A stretch of 64,000 nucleotides of DNA, taken from assembly GCA_019925105.1 (NCBI GenBank), contig JAHGAU010000042.1, forward strand, positions 124,001 through 188,000, read 5' to 3'. The translations under genes and the position numbers were made by a program. Every line of letters starts with the position of its first letter. Position 1 is the first letter of the stretch. The notes beneath the pieces are model-generated. The model was not told the origin of the DNA. It did not search any database and saw only the letters and a list, made by a program, of their open reading frames with translations. Source of the stretch: Niebla homalea (Eukaryota > Ascomycota > Lecanoromycetes > Lecanorales > Ramalinaceae). This document shows, one piece after another, positions 43,700-55,521 of this stretch.

Positions 43700-45420
43700 A
43701 TGCCGGACCAAGGGCATCTGTTGCCGGAAGACTGGAGTAAGCACCGCGAAACAATCACAGCATTGCATTCGCGTATGACACTGAAGAAGGTCAAGCAACA
43801 TATGGAAGTTCATCATGAGTTCTCAGCTAGGTGAGCCGCGGCACTTGAGCCGTGTCGCTGCAAAGACGCGGATCGAGACCACCGAAGCCAAAAAATGCTC
43901 ACCCGTACTTCATGCTGACCTTCTTGGCTAGTGGTCGTATGTATGAGGAGCAATTCGAGAACTGGGGATTGTCCAAGTGTCTGGAGAAATCGAAAACGGA
44001 CAATCTGTTGGGCCTCCTTTTACCAGTAGCCGATGCAAAGTCCTTGCACGAATTTGCATACACCAATGATGATTTCGGAAAACCCTTGAGTCAACTCAAC
44101 GACCACTGCCGAATAGACATTGCGCCTACAACCTGGGGCACATATTCAGACGTTTATTCCTTGTCGAATCTGAATAGCAGCAATGGGGCCACAGACTACG
44201 AGCAAGGTGAAGAAGAAGGTGAATTGCTCTCCACTCAAACAACACCAGAGGGGGGCACTTCCATGACGCTCTCGGACTTTGAAGAAATCTCGACGTCGCC
44301 ATCCAGTGAAATTCAATACCCGAGCAAAAACGGGCAGCCGGCAGCAGACTTTGAGCAGTGGGAGCTATGGCCGGATACAGTGGACAGTGAAAAGGTCTGC
44401 GGCCCGTATGCTGTGTTAGGTGCCTTACCAGCCCACTCGACTTCTGATTCCTATTATCTTGAAGCTGTCCTCCGGAACTTTCATTCATCCTGCACTCTTC
44501 TCGCCGCCAGCGATGATGGTCAGATCAAGCCAATGAATCAGGTATCGTCAACCGATATGGGAACACAAGCTCAATTCTGGAACGAGCTGAAACACGGCAT
44601 TTATTTCCTCAAGATATCCTGCTGTGAAAGGGCGTTGCCGGTGCTTCAGAATGCGGGGCGGCAAGCGTCTGGCGCTTTTACGGACAGTCCTGTATCTTTC
44701 ATCCTGGAGATTCTCTCCACGTTGAGTCCGGTCAACACGGCTCTCTGCGCTCGTCTCCGACTCTCCTCACTCATCATGTTGCGCATCCTAGCAAGGGAAA
44801 GCTTCGGAGACACACATCCTGTAACGCAACTGTGCTTATTTCTGCAAAAGGACCAAGGGTTGCAAGAAGTTTCCGAAAGGGCGCTTGCATTCATGACTGA
44901 TCTTCTTATTTCGGTACACGGGATCTCCTGTGAAATGAGCCTCAGAGCCGAGCTTGCCCTTATTGAGATGCTAAGGAGAAGCAAACAGTACGATAGAGCG
45001 GCTTCCATGGCGCGAAGGCTGCTTTCAATCAGTATCACCTCGCTTGGTGCTCAGTCACTATCAGCACGTCGGGTTGCCCGAAAATTGGAGCACATTCTCA
45101 TTGACCAAAGCGACTGGCAGCAAGCTCTGGAGGTATGTTTCTCCGTTGTTGGGCAAACGAGTCCTGTTGTCGGTGTCATTCAGCCTCAATACCATGACGA
45201 AGGTGCTGTGCATACCATGGAAGACATTGCCAAGATATTCGACCAGATTGGCGATCCTAAATCTTGTGTATCGTGGTTGGCGCAAGCAGCAAACAGCGCA
45301 TTGGCAACATGGGGGCCGGGTTCCGCGACCTCTCATATCATTGATAAGCTTGTGGATGCCTTGCTTGGTTTGGGCAAGCTGGAGGAAGCAATATTCTGGC
45401 GAAACCATCTCGTAGGTTGA
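43700..45420 (+). CDS. Clr5-domain protein
   Basis: Join 43700..43830 and 43932..45420, 539 residues; 101-nt phase-2 intron (GTGAGC donor, GGCTAG acceptor). The Clr5 domain spans residues ~9-60 and crosses the intron: EDWSKHRETITALH, then LKKVKQHMEVHHEF joined to SASGRMYEEQFENWGLSK. Clr5 domains are small N-terminal modules of fungal proteins, sometimes linked to DNA binding or silencing. An acidic region follows at ~140-210; the C-terminal 300 residues are helical and end in TPR-like helices (QALEVCFSVVG, SCVSWLAQAANSAL, LGKLEEAIFWRNHL). A nuclear regulatory role is an inference. Confidence 0.8.
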
Positions 45421-45931
45421 TATGGTCCTCATAAAAGGTGTCGGAGAAGCATGTTTCACATCCATGCTTCCATCAATAATAGATTGGTGCCTCATAGGCG
45501 GCACCGAGTGTCTTAGCGAACCATTGAGCACCTAGAGCTGATTGGTGACCGGGTCCAACGTGATGAAGGCAAGTACTTAGGTTCCAATGAAAACCCAAAT
45601 GCAACCGCTGTGTTTGCAAAGCGCGAAACACTTTGACGTCTCATCCATATACAAGGACTGTGAGCTTCCCCATTCAGCCATCGAGAGCTGGTCAAGGATG
45701 ATTTCGGCCAGTTCGAAGTTTTGGGGTCAGGATTAAAACGACATGCTCAGAAGCAATATTCCAATTCAATGTCTCCACAAGGTTTGATTCTTAGAAGCAA
45801 TCCTGACTTCATGTTTTACTCCAGGGAAGAACTGTCAGAGGCATTTAATCTACCCTCATTAAAGCCGCAGAGGTCCTCTGTTATAAAAAGTAATGCTAAC
45901 TCCGTATATTTCTTAGATGTTGATCATCGTC
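45421..45931. other. Convergent intergenic region
   Basis: Between the 3' ends of the Clr5 gene and the DHH gene; nothing recognised. Confidence 0.45.
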
Positions 45932-47353
45932 TCACTTCTTTCCAAAATAATTCGTCAGGGTGTTTTTCTGAGCCGCAACCTTTGCTGTCTTGCTTGGACT
46001 GAGTCCATCTGCTTTTGGATCAGGTTTCTCTCCAATCTTCATCAAAGTCATCAGCTCATCAAACTCGGCAGTAGGTACAATTCCACCAGAGGCTTCCTTG
46101 TGGCCTCTCGCGAAGCTTTCTCCCATTCTTTGCACCAGATCGCCAGTCTCGTCAAGGTCAGCAGCTGCCTTCAGCGATTCGATGATGTTGATGGGAGGAT
46201 CCCGTGAACGAGCGCCTCGCGCAACGCGGCAGGAGAAGTTTACAAAGCCAGGGCGATAGCCTGAATTGGCCACCATGATGATCTCAAGGGCCTTGGAGTT
46301 GAGATAGCCAGCCCATCTTGTTGCAATCACTCCATGCACCTGAGCCCCACTGTCGATCCTTAGCACCGCGATCTTGCCGTCTTTGCTAAATTTTGGCGGA
46401 GTGTGCGTTCTGATCTCGACTTCCTTGTTGATCTCCGCTCGAGCATCCACCAGTCGCTGGTTTGTCAGAACGTCCTTCGGGCCATTGGCTTTAAGCAGAG
46501 CGTCCCATGCTGATATCACATCATACTTTGCGGTACGGCGCGGGGCATTGATCAGTGCCACTGCGTCGTTGATGGCTTTCTTAGTGTGGGTTTTGAAGAC
46601 TTGCGTCATATCTGGGAACGGGGACGTCCATTTCAAGGTGTTGCCGAGGTCACCATGTGTACCCATCGCACAGAGGAACCCGCAAGTATTCTCTACATCA
46701 GGATGTAGGCCCTTACAGATCTCGTACGTCAGTAGAGCTGACGTGGCGACTGGTGGGTAGTGGCAAGCGGAAACGACCTTTACAAGTCAGCTTGCACTTG
46801 TGAAAATATGTCCGAGGCTTCCAAGGACTGACTGTTGCATCCTTGGGGAATCTATCGCTCAAATGGTGGTCAATGATCAATGATCGAGTCTCCTTCGAGT
46901 CAATGACAGGTGGTGCTTCTCGGCTGCCTTGGTCGACGACGATGATAAATTTGGGATCCTTGGCTTGCATGGCTTGCCTTTCGCTCTCGTCATGAACTGT
47001 CGCATGCTTTGCCGGCAGATGTACTTCTATGTCATCGCGTTCATGACCTAGCAGCAAAAGGGTGCGAAGCAGCAGAACCCCTGCATCGAGCCCGTCTGCA
47101 TCCTTGTCTGGTACAATGAGCGTCCGATCGCCAGCTTTGGCACTGGCGACGCAGTAAGTACCTTACAAAAGACGATTAAGGTTTCATACCAATCGCGAAG
47201 AAATGTTTGCGCAGCAGCAATGGCTTCTGAAGCCGCAGGCCAGATAGGCCTGCCGTCTCCGTCCCGCTGAGGCTCGGCATCGCAATATGCTGCTTCGATA
47301 CTCTTTGATCGCTTGGGATCAGGAGCTGCTCGTCCACTGGCGTTCCTCTTCAT
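45932..47353 (-). CDS. DHH-family phosphoesterase
   Basis: Three minus-strand exons: 47353..47190, 47142..46833 and 46777..45932, 439 residues. Introns are 47 nt (phase 2) and 55 nt (phase 0). Metal-binding motifs are in order: VPDKDADG at about 65-72, the Asp of VVDQGS at 125, and IIDHHLSD with DHH at 146-148. The C-terminal half includes AMGTHGDLG and a GFVNFSCRVARG stretch resembling the DHHA1 region. DHH proteins include RecJ nucleases, pyrophosphatases and nanoRNases; fungal members of this size are mostly uncharacterised. The N-terminus has a basic PDPKRSK motif. An earlier acceptor (GTAAG at 47162) would give a 28-nt intron and the wrong phase. Confidence 0.82.
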
Positions 47354-48262
47354 TGCGAAAGCCGTTGATTGATTTACTTTGCTGCATGTGGCTCCGGAGG
47401 GGTTGAGCAAGGAAAGAGATAGAATTCTCGTGCGGAGCCTACATCTTGAGGGGATCATATCATGGCTACAATTGCACGTCGTAGGCAATGTACGGAGAGC
47501 CTTTCCTTCTGTAGCGTCTGTCGAAGACTGTGGATTCTTTATGCTGCAAATATAATTTACCATGCTGATGACGTAGTTGGAGGCGTGCGGCCGCTAGCCG
47601 CGCACCGCCACAGCGCAGCGCCTCATTGGCAGATCTTTAAATCACTCCAGGACTCCGTCACATGGTATTAGTTCAGTAGTCAGAGAGTGCTTGCTTGATT
47701 GGAAGGACCAGATTTACTACTGATATGGCGCATTGCTATCTTACCTTTCTTCATCGTGCATCAACATGGTCGCGTTTGAACAAAGAAATTGTAGAATGAC
47801 TGACAAACAATTGAGGAAGTCAAGCACTAGGTGCTGAGTGCTTCATGCATTAAATGTGCCCATCACGACATCGGTGAGGTCATGATTCCTTCCCCGGCGT
47901 ATGGCAAAGATGTTTGGACAATCTATTGCTTTGCCATTGTGTTGCCCTGCAACTATCGAGATCTGTTGTATCCGTGCGCCGAGGCCCCACGATAGTGTCA
48001 TCACAGATTGATGATGGCGATGGTACAAATCATTCACTTCACCATGAATGCTGGTAAGGCTGAGGTGGGCTGAGCTTTGGCAGAATATAATCCAGAGCTT
48101 TGCTGCGCTCCTTGCAATCATTTCCTCCATCAAACACCTCTTTTTTCATGGATTGCAGGACAATCATATTTTGAAGCTCGCAGCGCTTTTCTTTCCTGTA
48201 TCTTAGCACCGCAGTGTCAACCTTACGCCAAGCAATTGCTGGCCAATTGCATCATTGTCGCC
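47354..48262. other. Divergent intergenic region
   Basis: Between the DHH gene (minus) and BTB K (plus); no gene recognised. Confidence 0.5.
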
Positions 48263-49452
48263 ATGTCTTCTTCCCCTTCTCGTCCTCCATGGTAATCTTA
48301 TGGCTGTCATTAATGGACATTACTAACAATTTCAGCATTGGCGGCCTTGGTGTCGTCACCGTCTTCATCGGCCTTAACAAGACACCATTCACGGTCCATT
48401 GTGACTTTCTGTGCAGGGCATCCTCTTACTTCAAAGATCAGATCTCAGCAGAACGTAAGCAGATAGCGGATGGGTCGAAATATTCCATCAGCAAACTTGA
48501 TGAGGACCCAAGCATCGCCGATATCTTCTTTCTGTGGATCTACACTCGGGAATACAACTTGGGCGGCAAAGTTTCTCAAGGGCTTCTCCCAGACGCCTGT
48601 GTTACGCAAGCAATCCGCTTGTACTGCTTCGCAGTCAAATTCGGTGTCCCCGACCTAAGCATGAAGATACTGGAAGAGCTATTCTCGATGATGCAGACGA
48701 AACGGATCCAGCTCAAGTACTCGCAGCTCGAATCAATATGGGAGGAGGAGTTCACCGATGCACGGCTTCAAACCCTTGTGTTGCTATACATTTCATACAA
48801 CTCCGATGTTCTCGCATATGACGATATTGACTTTTACAATTGGCTACGTGGGCATGGATCCATCGCAGTCGACCTACTACGCATACAGAAAGAGAAGTAC
48901 ACTAATCCGAATGCTTGTAATCCTTTCGGCGAGCCTTTCGCACACAAGCCATTCAGAGACAATGCGTTGAAAGAGAAAGAGCATGTGCAGGATGGCGGTC
49001 AGCCCGACAAACCCAATCAACTTTCGATTCAAAAGGACGCGAATCGACAAACCGGCAAGAAGGATCATGACGCCCAACGAAAGTGCAGCGAGCAAAAGGT
49101 CGATCAGCAGAGTCAGGGTGTTAGAGCTGGTGGTGCCGAGATTGGAAGCACCGACGATGGCAAGACGCAAGCTACTGCTACTCAGGGCAGCACCAATCGG
49201 AGCAATGACGTTGACAGAGTAGATGATCAGCATGCAAATGTACGGAAAGCTAATAAGCAGAGTGGCAACAAGCGCAAGATCTCAGCAAGCTCAGGCAAAA
49301 ATTCTAGCGGCAACAAGAAAGCCCGAAAGCGGAGCGATGACAGTGGAGGGAATACTAAGGAAGTGGTCCAACAAAGCTCTCATGAAGGGCTCAGACGTAA
49401 TCCGTCACGTAGGACTGTTGGCGGCCTCAGGCCTTACAGGGGCAAAGTATAG
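48263..49452 (+). CDS. BTB/POZ domain protein K with long charged tail
   Basis: Join 48263..48291 (29 nt) and 48336..49452, 381 residues; the 44-nt phase-2 intron has a perfect TACTAAC branch site. The BTB domain is the most divergent here: VVTVFIGLNKTPFTVHCDFLCRASSYFKDQI and ADIFFLWIYTREY. A helical middle (QAIRLYCFAVKFGVPDLSMKI, ARLQTLVLLYIS) follows. From about residue 210 to the end the protein is hydrophilic and disordered, rich in Gln, Asp, Lys and Ser, with basic nuclear-localisation-like clusters (NKRKIS, NKKARKRS) and an Arg-rich end. A nuclear adaptor role is possible but inferred. Confidence 0.85.
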
Positions 49453-49658
49453 GCCCATGGTGTGAGAAGCGGCGATGGATCGTGTTTGGAAAGTGCAATG
49501 ATATAGCGATGTGATTACAACTACAGGATAGGCGTTGGTATTTTAATTCGCTGTTGACAATTTCGAATAAAGTTTTCAGGTAGTTCCAACAAGACCAGAT
49601 CAGGGCTCTACCAGCACACCCTTCTCAAGCATTTCAGTTGACGTGCCCGTTACACGAC

Positions 49659-50528
49659 ATGTCTGCTCCATCAACAAACCCTAGGTACGTATACCCAACA
49701 TTTCACTCTAAATTGTGAAAGACATGAAAAATCCACTAATAATGTGTGCATTTCTGCAGCGACATCGCAGAACCAGATTCCGTCAAAGACTTGGGTAACA
49801 AACGCAAGCGAGCAAGCATGAGTCCAGAACGCAGCAATGACGTCATAATCAAGAAGCAGTAGGCAACAGCTTTGCGCAAGTCTTACTCGATGGCTGACCC
49901 AGTCAGACATGTCAGTTACATTGATGAGGGTACTGCCTTGTTGGTGGTCGGCGCAGAGAAGAGAAAGTTCCACATCCACGCGCATAAGCTTTCAGACGTT
50001 TCCACATTCTTCAACGCTGCGCTAGAACCCGGCTTCAAAGAGGCAGGCGAACGACTCATCAATCTGCCTGAGGACGATGTGGAGACCTTTGATTGTTTTG
50101 TGCAATGGCTCTACTGCCAAAAAATAAATGTTGTTGAAGAACTTGATCTCAAAATCAAGGACAACATCAGGGCATCAGAGACTTTGAATTGCGATTTCTA
50201 CATCTTTGCGGAAAAATACGACATTCCTGGGCTGAAGCGCTACGCCATCACCAAGCTGTCACAGTTGGTCGATCAATGCAGAGCCCCAAGTCTTCACAAT
50301 ATGGCGAAATGGTACCAGCAAACGGTGGCACTATCTGGGCTGAGGCGCTTGCTTTCCGACTGGTATGCTTGGACTATCAGTCCTGATTACCTGAACAGCA
50401 GTAGATTTCGTGCTACGCTTGTCGCAAACCCGGAGTTCGCGGCCGACCTCGTTGGTGCTCTTAGTCGAGGAATGAAGGGTACAACCCGTCCAAAGGCTAG
50501 GCATATCAATGTAGACGAATACATGTGA
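49659..50528 (+). CDS. BTB/POZ domain protein J
   Basis: Three exons: 49659..49684 (26 nt), 49760..49858 and 49907..50528; both introns phase 2 (GTACGT and GTAGGC donors); 248 residues. Exon 2 encodes a basic linker (GNKRKRASMSPERS) ending IIKK, possibly a nuclear localisation signal. The BTB core has FHIHAHKLSDVSTFFNAAL and FDCFVQWLYCQKI; then FYIFAEKYDIPGLKRYAITKL and NPEFAADLVGALSRG. It is the sister of gene I, with the same second-intron position and a C-terminus in acidic-aromatic residues (DEYM against DGYL). Confidence 0.9.
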
Positions 50529-51174
50529 TCTCACGGCGTTAGATGAAGGGTCTTGGCACGAGTAGGCGATGAAGGGCATAGATGCAGTGAGAGGGCAATC
50601 TCTGAAATGATGATTCCTACACTTGTCAATCTGGAATTGGGCCCACTATGAGAGCCATTGAAGTTACTGTGTACATTGATTTTTATCACGCAAGAGGCAA
50701 CGAAGCCTTACTTATCGCATCTATCTGCCACTAATCTGCTTATCATCCTCAAATTCATTTAAAAGAAGACGGCCTGAATTCTGGTACTATGGGTGAACAT
50801 GATATTTAGACTGCAGACTCATCTGAATGCCCGTTAGACGGTTGCATACGGACTCAGGGAGACTTTAATGATGAACTAAAACTTTGCCATGAACCTCCGG
50901 GCCTACGCAGGCATACATTGGCGAGATTTTGTACAATCTGACAAAACCTCTCGCCGCTCGCTCAAAGGCGTACTTCAACAAAATTGCCAAAATTTGCTTG
51001 TTTTCTGACAGTAGTTCAGATTGGATGTCCCGAAATCGGCCCCTTGAATGATATCATGTCAAAATAGTGAATGAAAAGCACGCTAGTGCCAATTTCACAA
51101 CACTTCTCGACCACAACATCCGAAAGTCTCTCCGCTGTACTCTCGTAAACGTTCTCATCATACTAGTCATCATC
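50529..51174. other. Intergenic, no gene recognised
   Basis: No BTB remnant or other family seen; promoter of gene L. Confidence 0.45.
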
Positions 51175-51883
51175 ATGGCGCTTCAGGCGGGTAGAAAGCG
51201 CAAGTAAGTGGAAAATCCCTGATATGCAAGATTGAAGAGCAGACAATTGACACACAAGGCGTAGGTTCGAGGATGCCAATACGGTCCTCATCATCGTCGG
51301 CCAACGGCAGGCAAAGTTTAGAGTACACGAACACAAACTCACAGAGTCATCAACGTTCTTCAAGGCTGCGTTCGACACCATGCGCTTCAAAGAGGGTTGC
51401 GAGCGAATCATGGAGCTGCTGGAAGAAGACGTCGATAATTTCGAAAATTTTGTTCAGTGGATCTATAATGGTGTAGATTCACTTCCAGATCTGCATGAGC
51501 CGAGCCGCCAGGAGAGGAACCTGATGCTCTTGCTGAGGCTATATGTGTTCGCCGATCATCGCGACACTAAAGACTTGCGGAACATGCTTATAGCGGTTTT
51601 GGTGGGAGCCATTGATGACAAGAGCGTACCCGCACCATCTTTGTCCGCTATCTCATACGTCTATGCCGATACCAATGGGCCAAATGCCGCATTGCGCGAA
51701 TTAGTCGCTAATTGGGTTGCCTGGCGAGGTGACCGAGCTTGGTTTAAGGGTAAAAACTTTGCGACCACACTTCGGCAAACGCCAGATTTTGCAGCAGATC
51801 TCGTGGTTGCACTCGGGAGATTGAGGGATATGGGTGGGTTATTTCCCCGGGCGCCGGATTGGCTGCTTGAGATTGGATCATAA
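51175..51883 (+). CDS. BTB/POZ domain protein L
   Basis: Join 51175..51203 (29 nt) and 51259..51883, 217 residues; phase-2 intron with GTAAGT donor. Exon 1 is MALQAGRKR, a basic start. A second acceptor six bases downstream (51265) also keeps the frame. BTB core: ANTVLIIVGQ, FRVHEHKLTESSTFFKAAF and ENFVQWIYNGVD; then YVFADHRDTKDLRNML, YVYADTNGPNAALRELVANWVAW and TPDFAADLVVALGRL. Closest to I and J by the HEHKL motif, but with the first-exon length of K and N. Confidence 0.88.
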
Positions 51884-52482
51884 GGATGAGGCAAGGTGGA
51901 CGGGAAAGGACTCTGAAGTACCAAATGGTAAGAGACGCAAGTCATCAGTGGATCGAGATCGATAGAGAGAATGCCACTACTGCAAGGGAGGCAGGGTGAA
52001 TGTTATCTAAGCAGCAAGTAGAGGACATGTATCTACGAAAGATCACAATCTCCCAATGCTTCACGGTAACCCTGTCTGAATGAAACATCATGAAGCTCCG
52101 ATTGCAGACGATGCTCTCCTCGTGCTTGGTCCCATTCCCTAGAACACCACGTTGCATTGATCTAGGCTTCCAACCTGGAGTGTAGTGAGACATTCAAACT
52201 TCGATCAGGTTTCAGACAGCACAGAGTACAAAGGTCAAAGTTGCAACAAAGTGTGTAGGAATGATTTCAGACGTTGTGTGCTTGCAGGTACGGACGGAGG
52301 ATCCAGCAAAGTATATACGGTCACACACTGGTTACCCCCTGAGTTTACATTACCCTACAGCGCCACATTGGATCCGCATCTCATTTGTTGCCAAAAATCT
52401 CAACAATGAGTCAATACTATCCCTTTCGTATGAAACCCACGCCGTATTCCCTACTTCACCAATGATTCCTTAAAGCCCAAAA
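51884..52482. other. Intergenic, possible 5' remains of copy M
   Basis: Frames at 52261-52400 vaguely recall the start of gene N (tacgg- after a splice-like ag) but no protein similarity is convincing. Confidence 0.35.
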
Positions 52483-52993
52483 ATGCTAACATGTCTTGCC
52501 TCTTCTAAATGGCTTTCGTTCGCCTTGAAATGCAAAGAAGGCGCAGATCGCGGAATGGACCTCTTAGACGAGGCCGAAGAGATCTTCGAAACGTTTATAC
52601 AGTGGCGCCACACCAAGCGATACTACTACACGTTAAGCAATAATGGCCTATCTCCAAACCGTATGTTGCAGCCGGCAGAGCTCTATACTGTCGCCGAAAA
52701 TTACAAATCCATGCTCTGAAGCAATAGATCATCAAAGTGTTCTTTACCGCGGCAAAGACAGCCAGGATGAGCCACCAGCCACTGTGAATGAGCACATCCA
52801 TGCCAACAGAACGAAAGATGACAAATTGAGAATGCTACTTGTTGATTGGTGGTGGATGATCAGATGCACGAAGATACTTCTGCCGGATGAAAACGAATGG
52901 GTTAATGAAACGGCCGAGTCCGCGGTCGAAACAGGAAGAAATGCGCTGGAAGACCTGACCACGCGTGTGGGCTTGCGTGAGCTTATAGAGTAG
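52483..52993 (+). pseudogene. BTB gene M, decayed relative of gene N
   Basis: Pieces follow gene N in order: FALKCKEGADRGMDLLDEAEE and FETFIQWRHTKRYYY, then MLQPAELYTVAENYK (N: LMEPAKLYALAEKYD), then in another frame IHALKQ-stop-IIKVFFTAAKTAR (N: IAALKECLIKGFFAAAQKG), and in a third LRMLLVDWWWMIRCTKI and WVNETAESAVETG (N: LKRLLADWWNWKIGYTT, WLNETPEFAVDLV). Several frameshifts and stops show it is non-functional. It lies ~400 bp upstream of N, so a tandem duplication with loss of one copy is the simple reading. Confidence 0.85.
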
Positions 52994-53394
52994 AAGATGA
53001 GAAATGACATGACGTTGTATACCAGGCGTATGCTGTTGGGCTTTGATACTTGATTGATAGAGACAAGACAGATCGGTAGACACATACATAAAGACCAGCC
53101 ATATTATTATCGCTGCTGAACTGCCTCATTCTCGCCAACAGACAACTTTTAGTGTCAAGTGAAAAAACGACGCATGTTGTATTTCACACTCAAGTATTGT
53201 ACGCTGACATGCGCCCAAGGGCCTAACCTGGTATCAAACAGTTACATGCATGCTGCTTCAACACTCACGATTAATACGAACAAGACGTGTTGGAATCTTT
53301 CATGTTGTTCTGGGTGGTGGGCTTACCTTAAAAACCTCCTTCCCCTCTTCACGAATCTCCAAACCGACGACCAAAGAACCGAGAAGCTCCAACC
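52994..53394. other. Intergenic, promoter of BTB gene N
   Basis: Nothing else recognised. Confidence 0.45.
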
Positions 53395-54078
53395 ATGGAA
53401 GCCTCTTCAAGCAGTGATCTCATGTAAGTGAAGACTTGAATAGCCTTTGTTATTACCATAGACTGAGAACGCTTCAGGTACGGCGGTGTTGAGATTGTTA
53501 CGATCAATGTTGGACCTAAACTCAAACCTTTCAAGATACACAAATCGCTCCTCTGCGACATTTCCTCATTCTTCAAAGCGGCTTTCTCCTACCAAATGAA
53601 AGAAGGTAAAGAACAGATGATGAAGGTCGAAAAAGATGAGGAGACATTCGACCTTTTCACGCAGTGGCTCTACACAAAACAATACACATTCCCAGCCCCA
53701 AAACTCCAGGCAAATGGTGGATACTTGATGGAGCCGGCCAAACTATACGCGTTGGCGGAGAAATACGACATTGCTGCTCTGAAGGAGTGTCTCATCAAGG
53801 GCTTCTTCGCGGCGGCCCAGAAGGGTCAAGAGCAACCAACAGGGGCGGTCGTGGAATACATCTACTCCAACACGGCGAATGCGGACTCGCTGAAGCGTTT
53901 ACTTGCAGATTGGTGGAACTGGAAGATTGGGTATACCACGTTCCCCACCTCGGATTCGCTCGACTGGCTGAATGAGACGCCGGAGTTCGCGGTCGATCTG
54001 GTCGCGGGAATGAAGAGGAAGAACACGGAGAGTAATCCATTTTCCGGTGGTGCTGAAAAATATCTTTCAAGTGCCTGA
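53395..54078 (+). CDS. BTB/POZ domain protein N
   Basis: Join 53395..53423 (29 nt) and 53478..54078, 209 residues; 54-nt phase-2 intron with GTAAGT donor and TTCAG acceptor. MEASSSSDLM leads into the first strand VEIVTINV; then FKIHKSLLCDISSFFKAAF, DLFTQWLYTKQ, LYALAEKYDIAALKECL, EYIYSNTANADSLKRLLADWWNW and TPEFAVDLVAGM. A minimal member: BTB plus the short helical half, no tail. The decayed tandem copy M precedes it. Confidence 0.9.
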
Positions 54079-55521
54079 AAAGGGAGTCACAGCAACATGG
54101 GGATCTGCATGAGATCCACATAGAGCACACGGAATGAGATGAGTGAATTGAGCCGAGACTGCATACATATTGGATGCGTTTCTTCGAGTAAATAGAATGA
54201 TACATACAATGCCCACCGGCCATTCCTAGGTAAATAGCTCATGTTCGCCTCATTTTCGCCTCATTTTCATCCACGCAATAGGAGTCCGCCGACAGCTCGG
54301 GCCCACTGGTCCGCGGCGCTGTCATGATTATTCTGTGACTTCCACCAAGGTGAGCCGTACTCGATACAAGGACTGATCAATAGTCAGAACTTCACAGGTG
54401 TCAAACGCGTATGCTCAAATGATGCTGTCGAATCCGTGGAAATGTAGGCTGAGTCATGTAAGTGCACCAATTACAGCTTTTGCATGTTTACCACAGCGAG
54501 GTCGCGTGTCGCTTCCCCATTTCCAGTCAGGGCTGACCCAGATGAGAGAGAGAATGCCGCAGATGCCGAGTTGTTCTTTAGGTGGAGAAGAAGACATGTC
54601 CGATGATGTGGACGACAAGACAGATCCTCAACGATGATTTGCACAACCAAGTTTCTGGCTTCGGTGGACTCCTGACGGTCGCATGTCTTCTTATGCAGGG
54701 ACAAGAGCTAGTCGGTAGTGCTTCGTGCGTGAAGTACCGCAAGTCCCCTTATTCAAACGTAATATTTAGGTAAAAGAAACAATTGTGCAGCCAGTCAGCA
54801 GCAACCAGCTTATCTTGCACAGATGGAATGAAACAGCACGGACAAGATAAGGCGCATGGACCAATGAGAATTTGATTTCAATATTGAGATGCTTCAAATT
54901 GCTTCATAATGCATGTGTGTGTGCGTGTGATGGTATTTTGCATTGGATGGATTTTCTTTGATGTTGCACGAGACCAACAGGGAACTTGCATGTGCCAAGC
55001 CTCCTTCTTTTCTAACCCCCATGTCTTTCAAAATTCATCCACTCATGGAGGAGCAATTTCGGATCATGTAATCAACTTCCCTGCGACTTTCACTTGTGCA
55101 AACAGACTCCATCATCCAATGATATTGCGACCCGAAGACCCTCCAGACGAGCGAGATCTGTGCTCTGCATCTTCTCAGACCATCCAATCTCAGTTTCTAC
55201 CGCTTCTATCATTCTGAGCCCGAGGAAAAAACATAAACTCCTGTCCTAGCGACCGACCCGGACCTGTCATCCTTGCGTGCGCGCGAACTATATCCTTGAA
55301 AGTCGAAACCGTCACGACGTCGGAGTCAATCTGAGCGGAGGAGCTCCTCTGCAGCTACATCCTTTTGTCTCACAATCTCGATCTAGATGATCATCAACAC
55401 TTCCTCGCCACCCGATTCCTCTTCCATGACTTCAGGACGCTTCAACGTCCCTCCGCAGTCTTTTCAGATTAACCTCAGCCAACCTGGTCACGATCGGTAT
55501 TGAACCTTTGATTGCCAAGTT
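54079..55521. other. 1.4-kb intergenic region, possible 5' leader of the transcription factor
   Basis: No gene recognised. A 38-codon frame at 55387-55503 (SPPDSSSMTSGRFNVPPQ) is Ser/Pro-rich and could be an upstream exon of the transcription factor, but no intron of normal length joins it in frame. Confidence 0.4.

Noticed and set aside
55387..55519. Upstream exon of the Zn2Cys6 gene
   Set aside because: The only direct splice would be a 23-nt intron, too short; a later acceptor gives the wrong phase.
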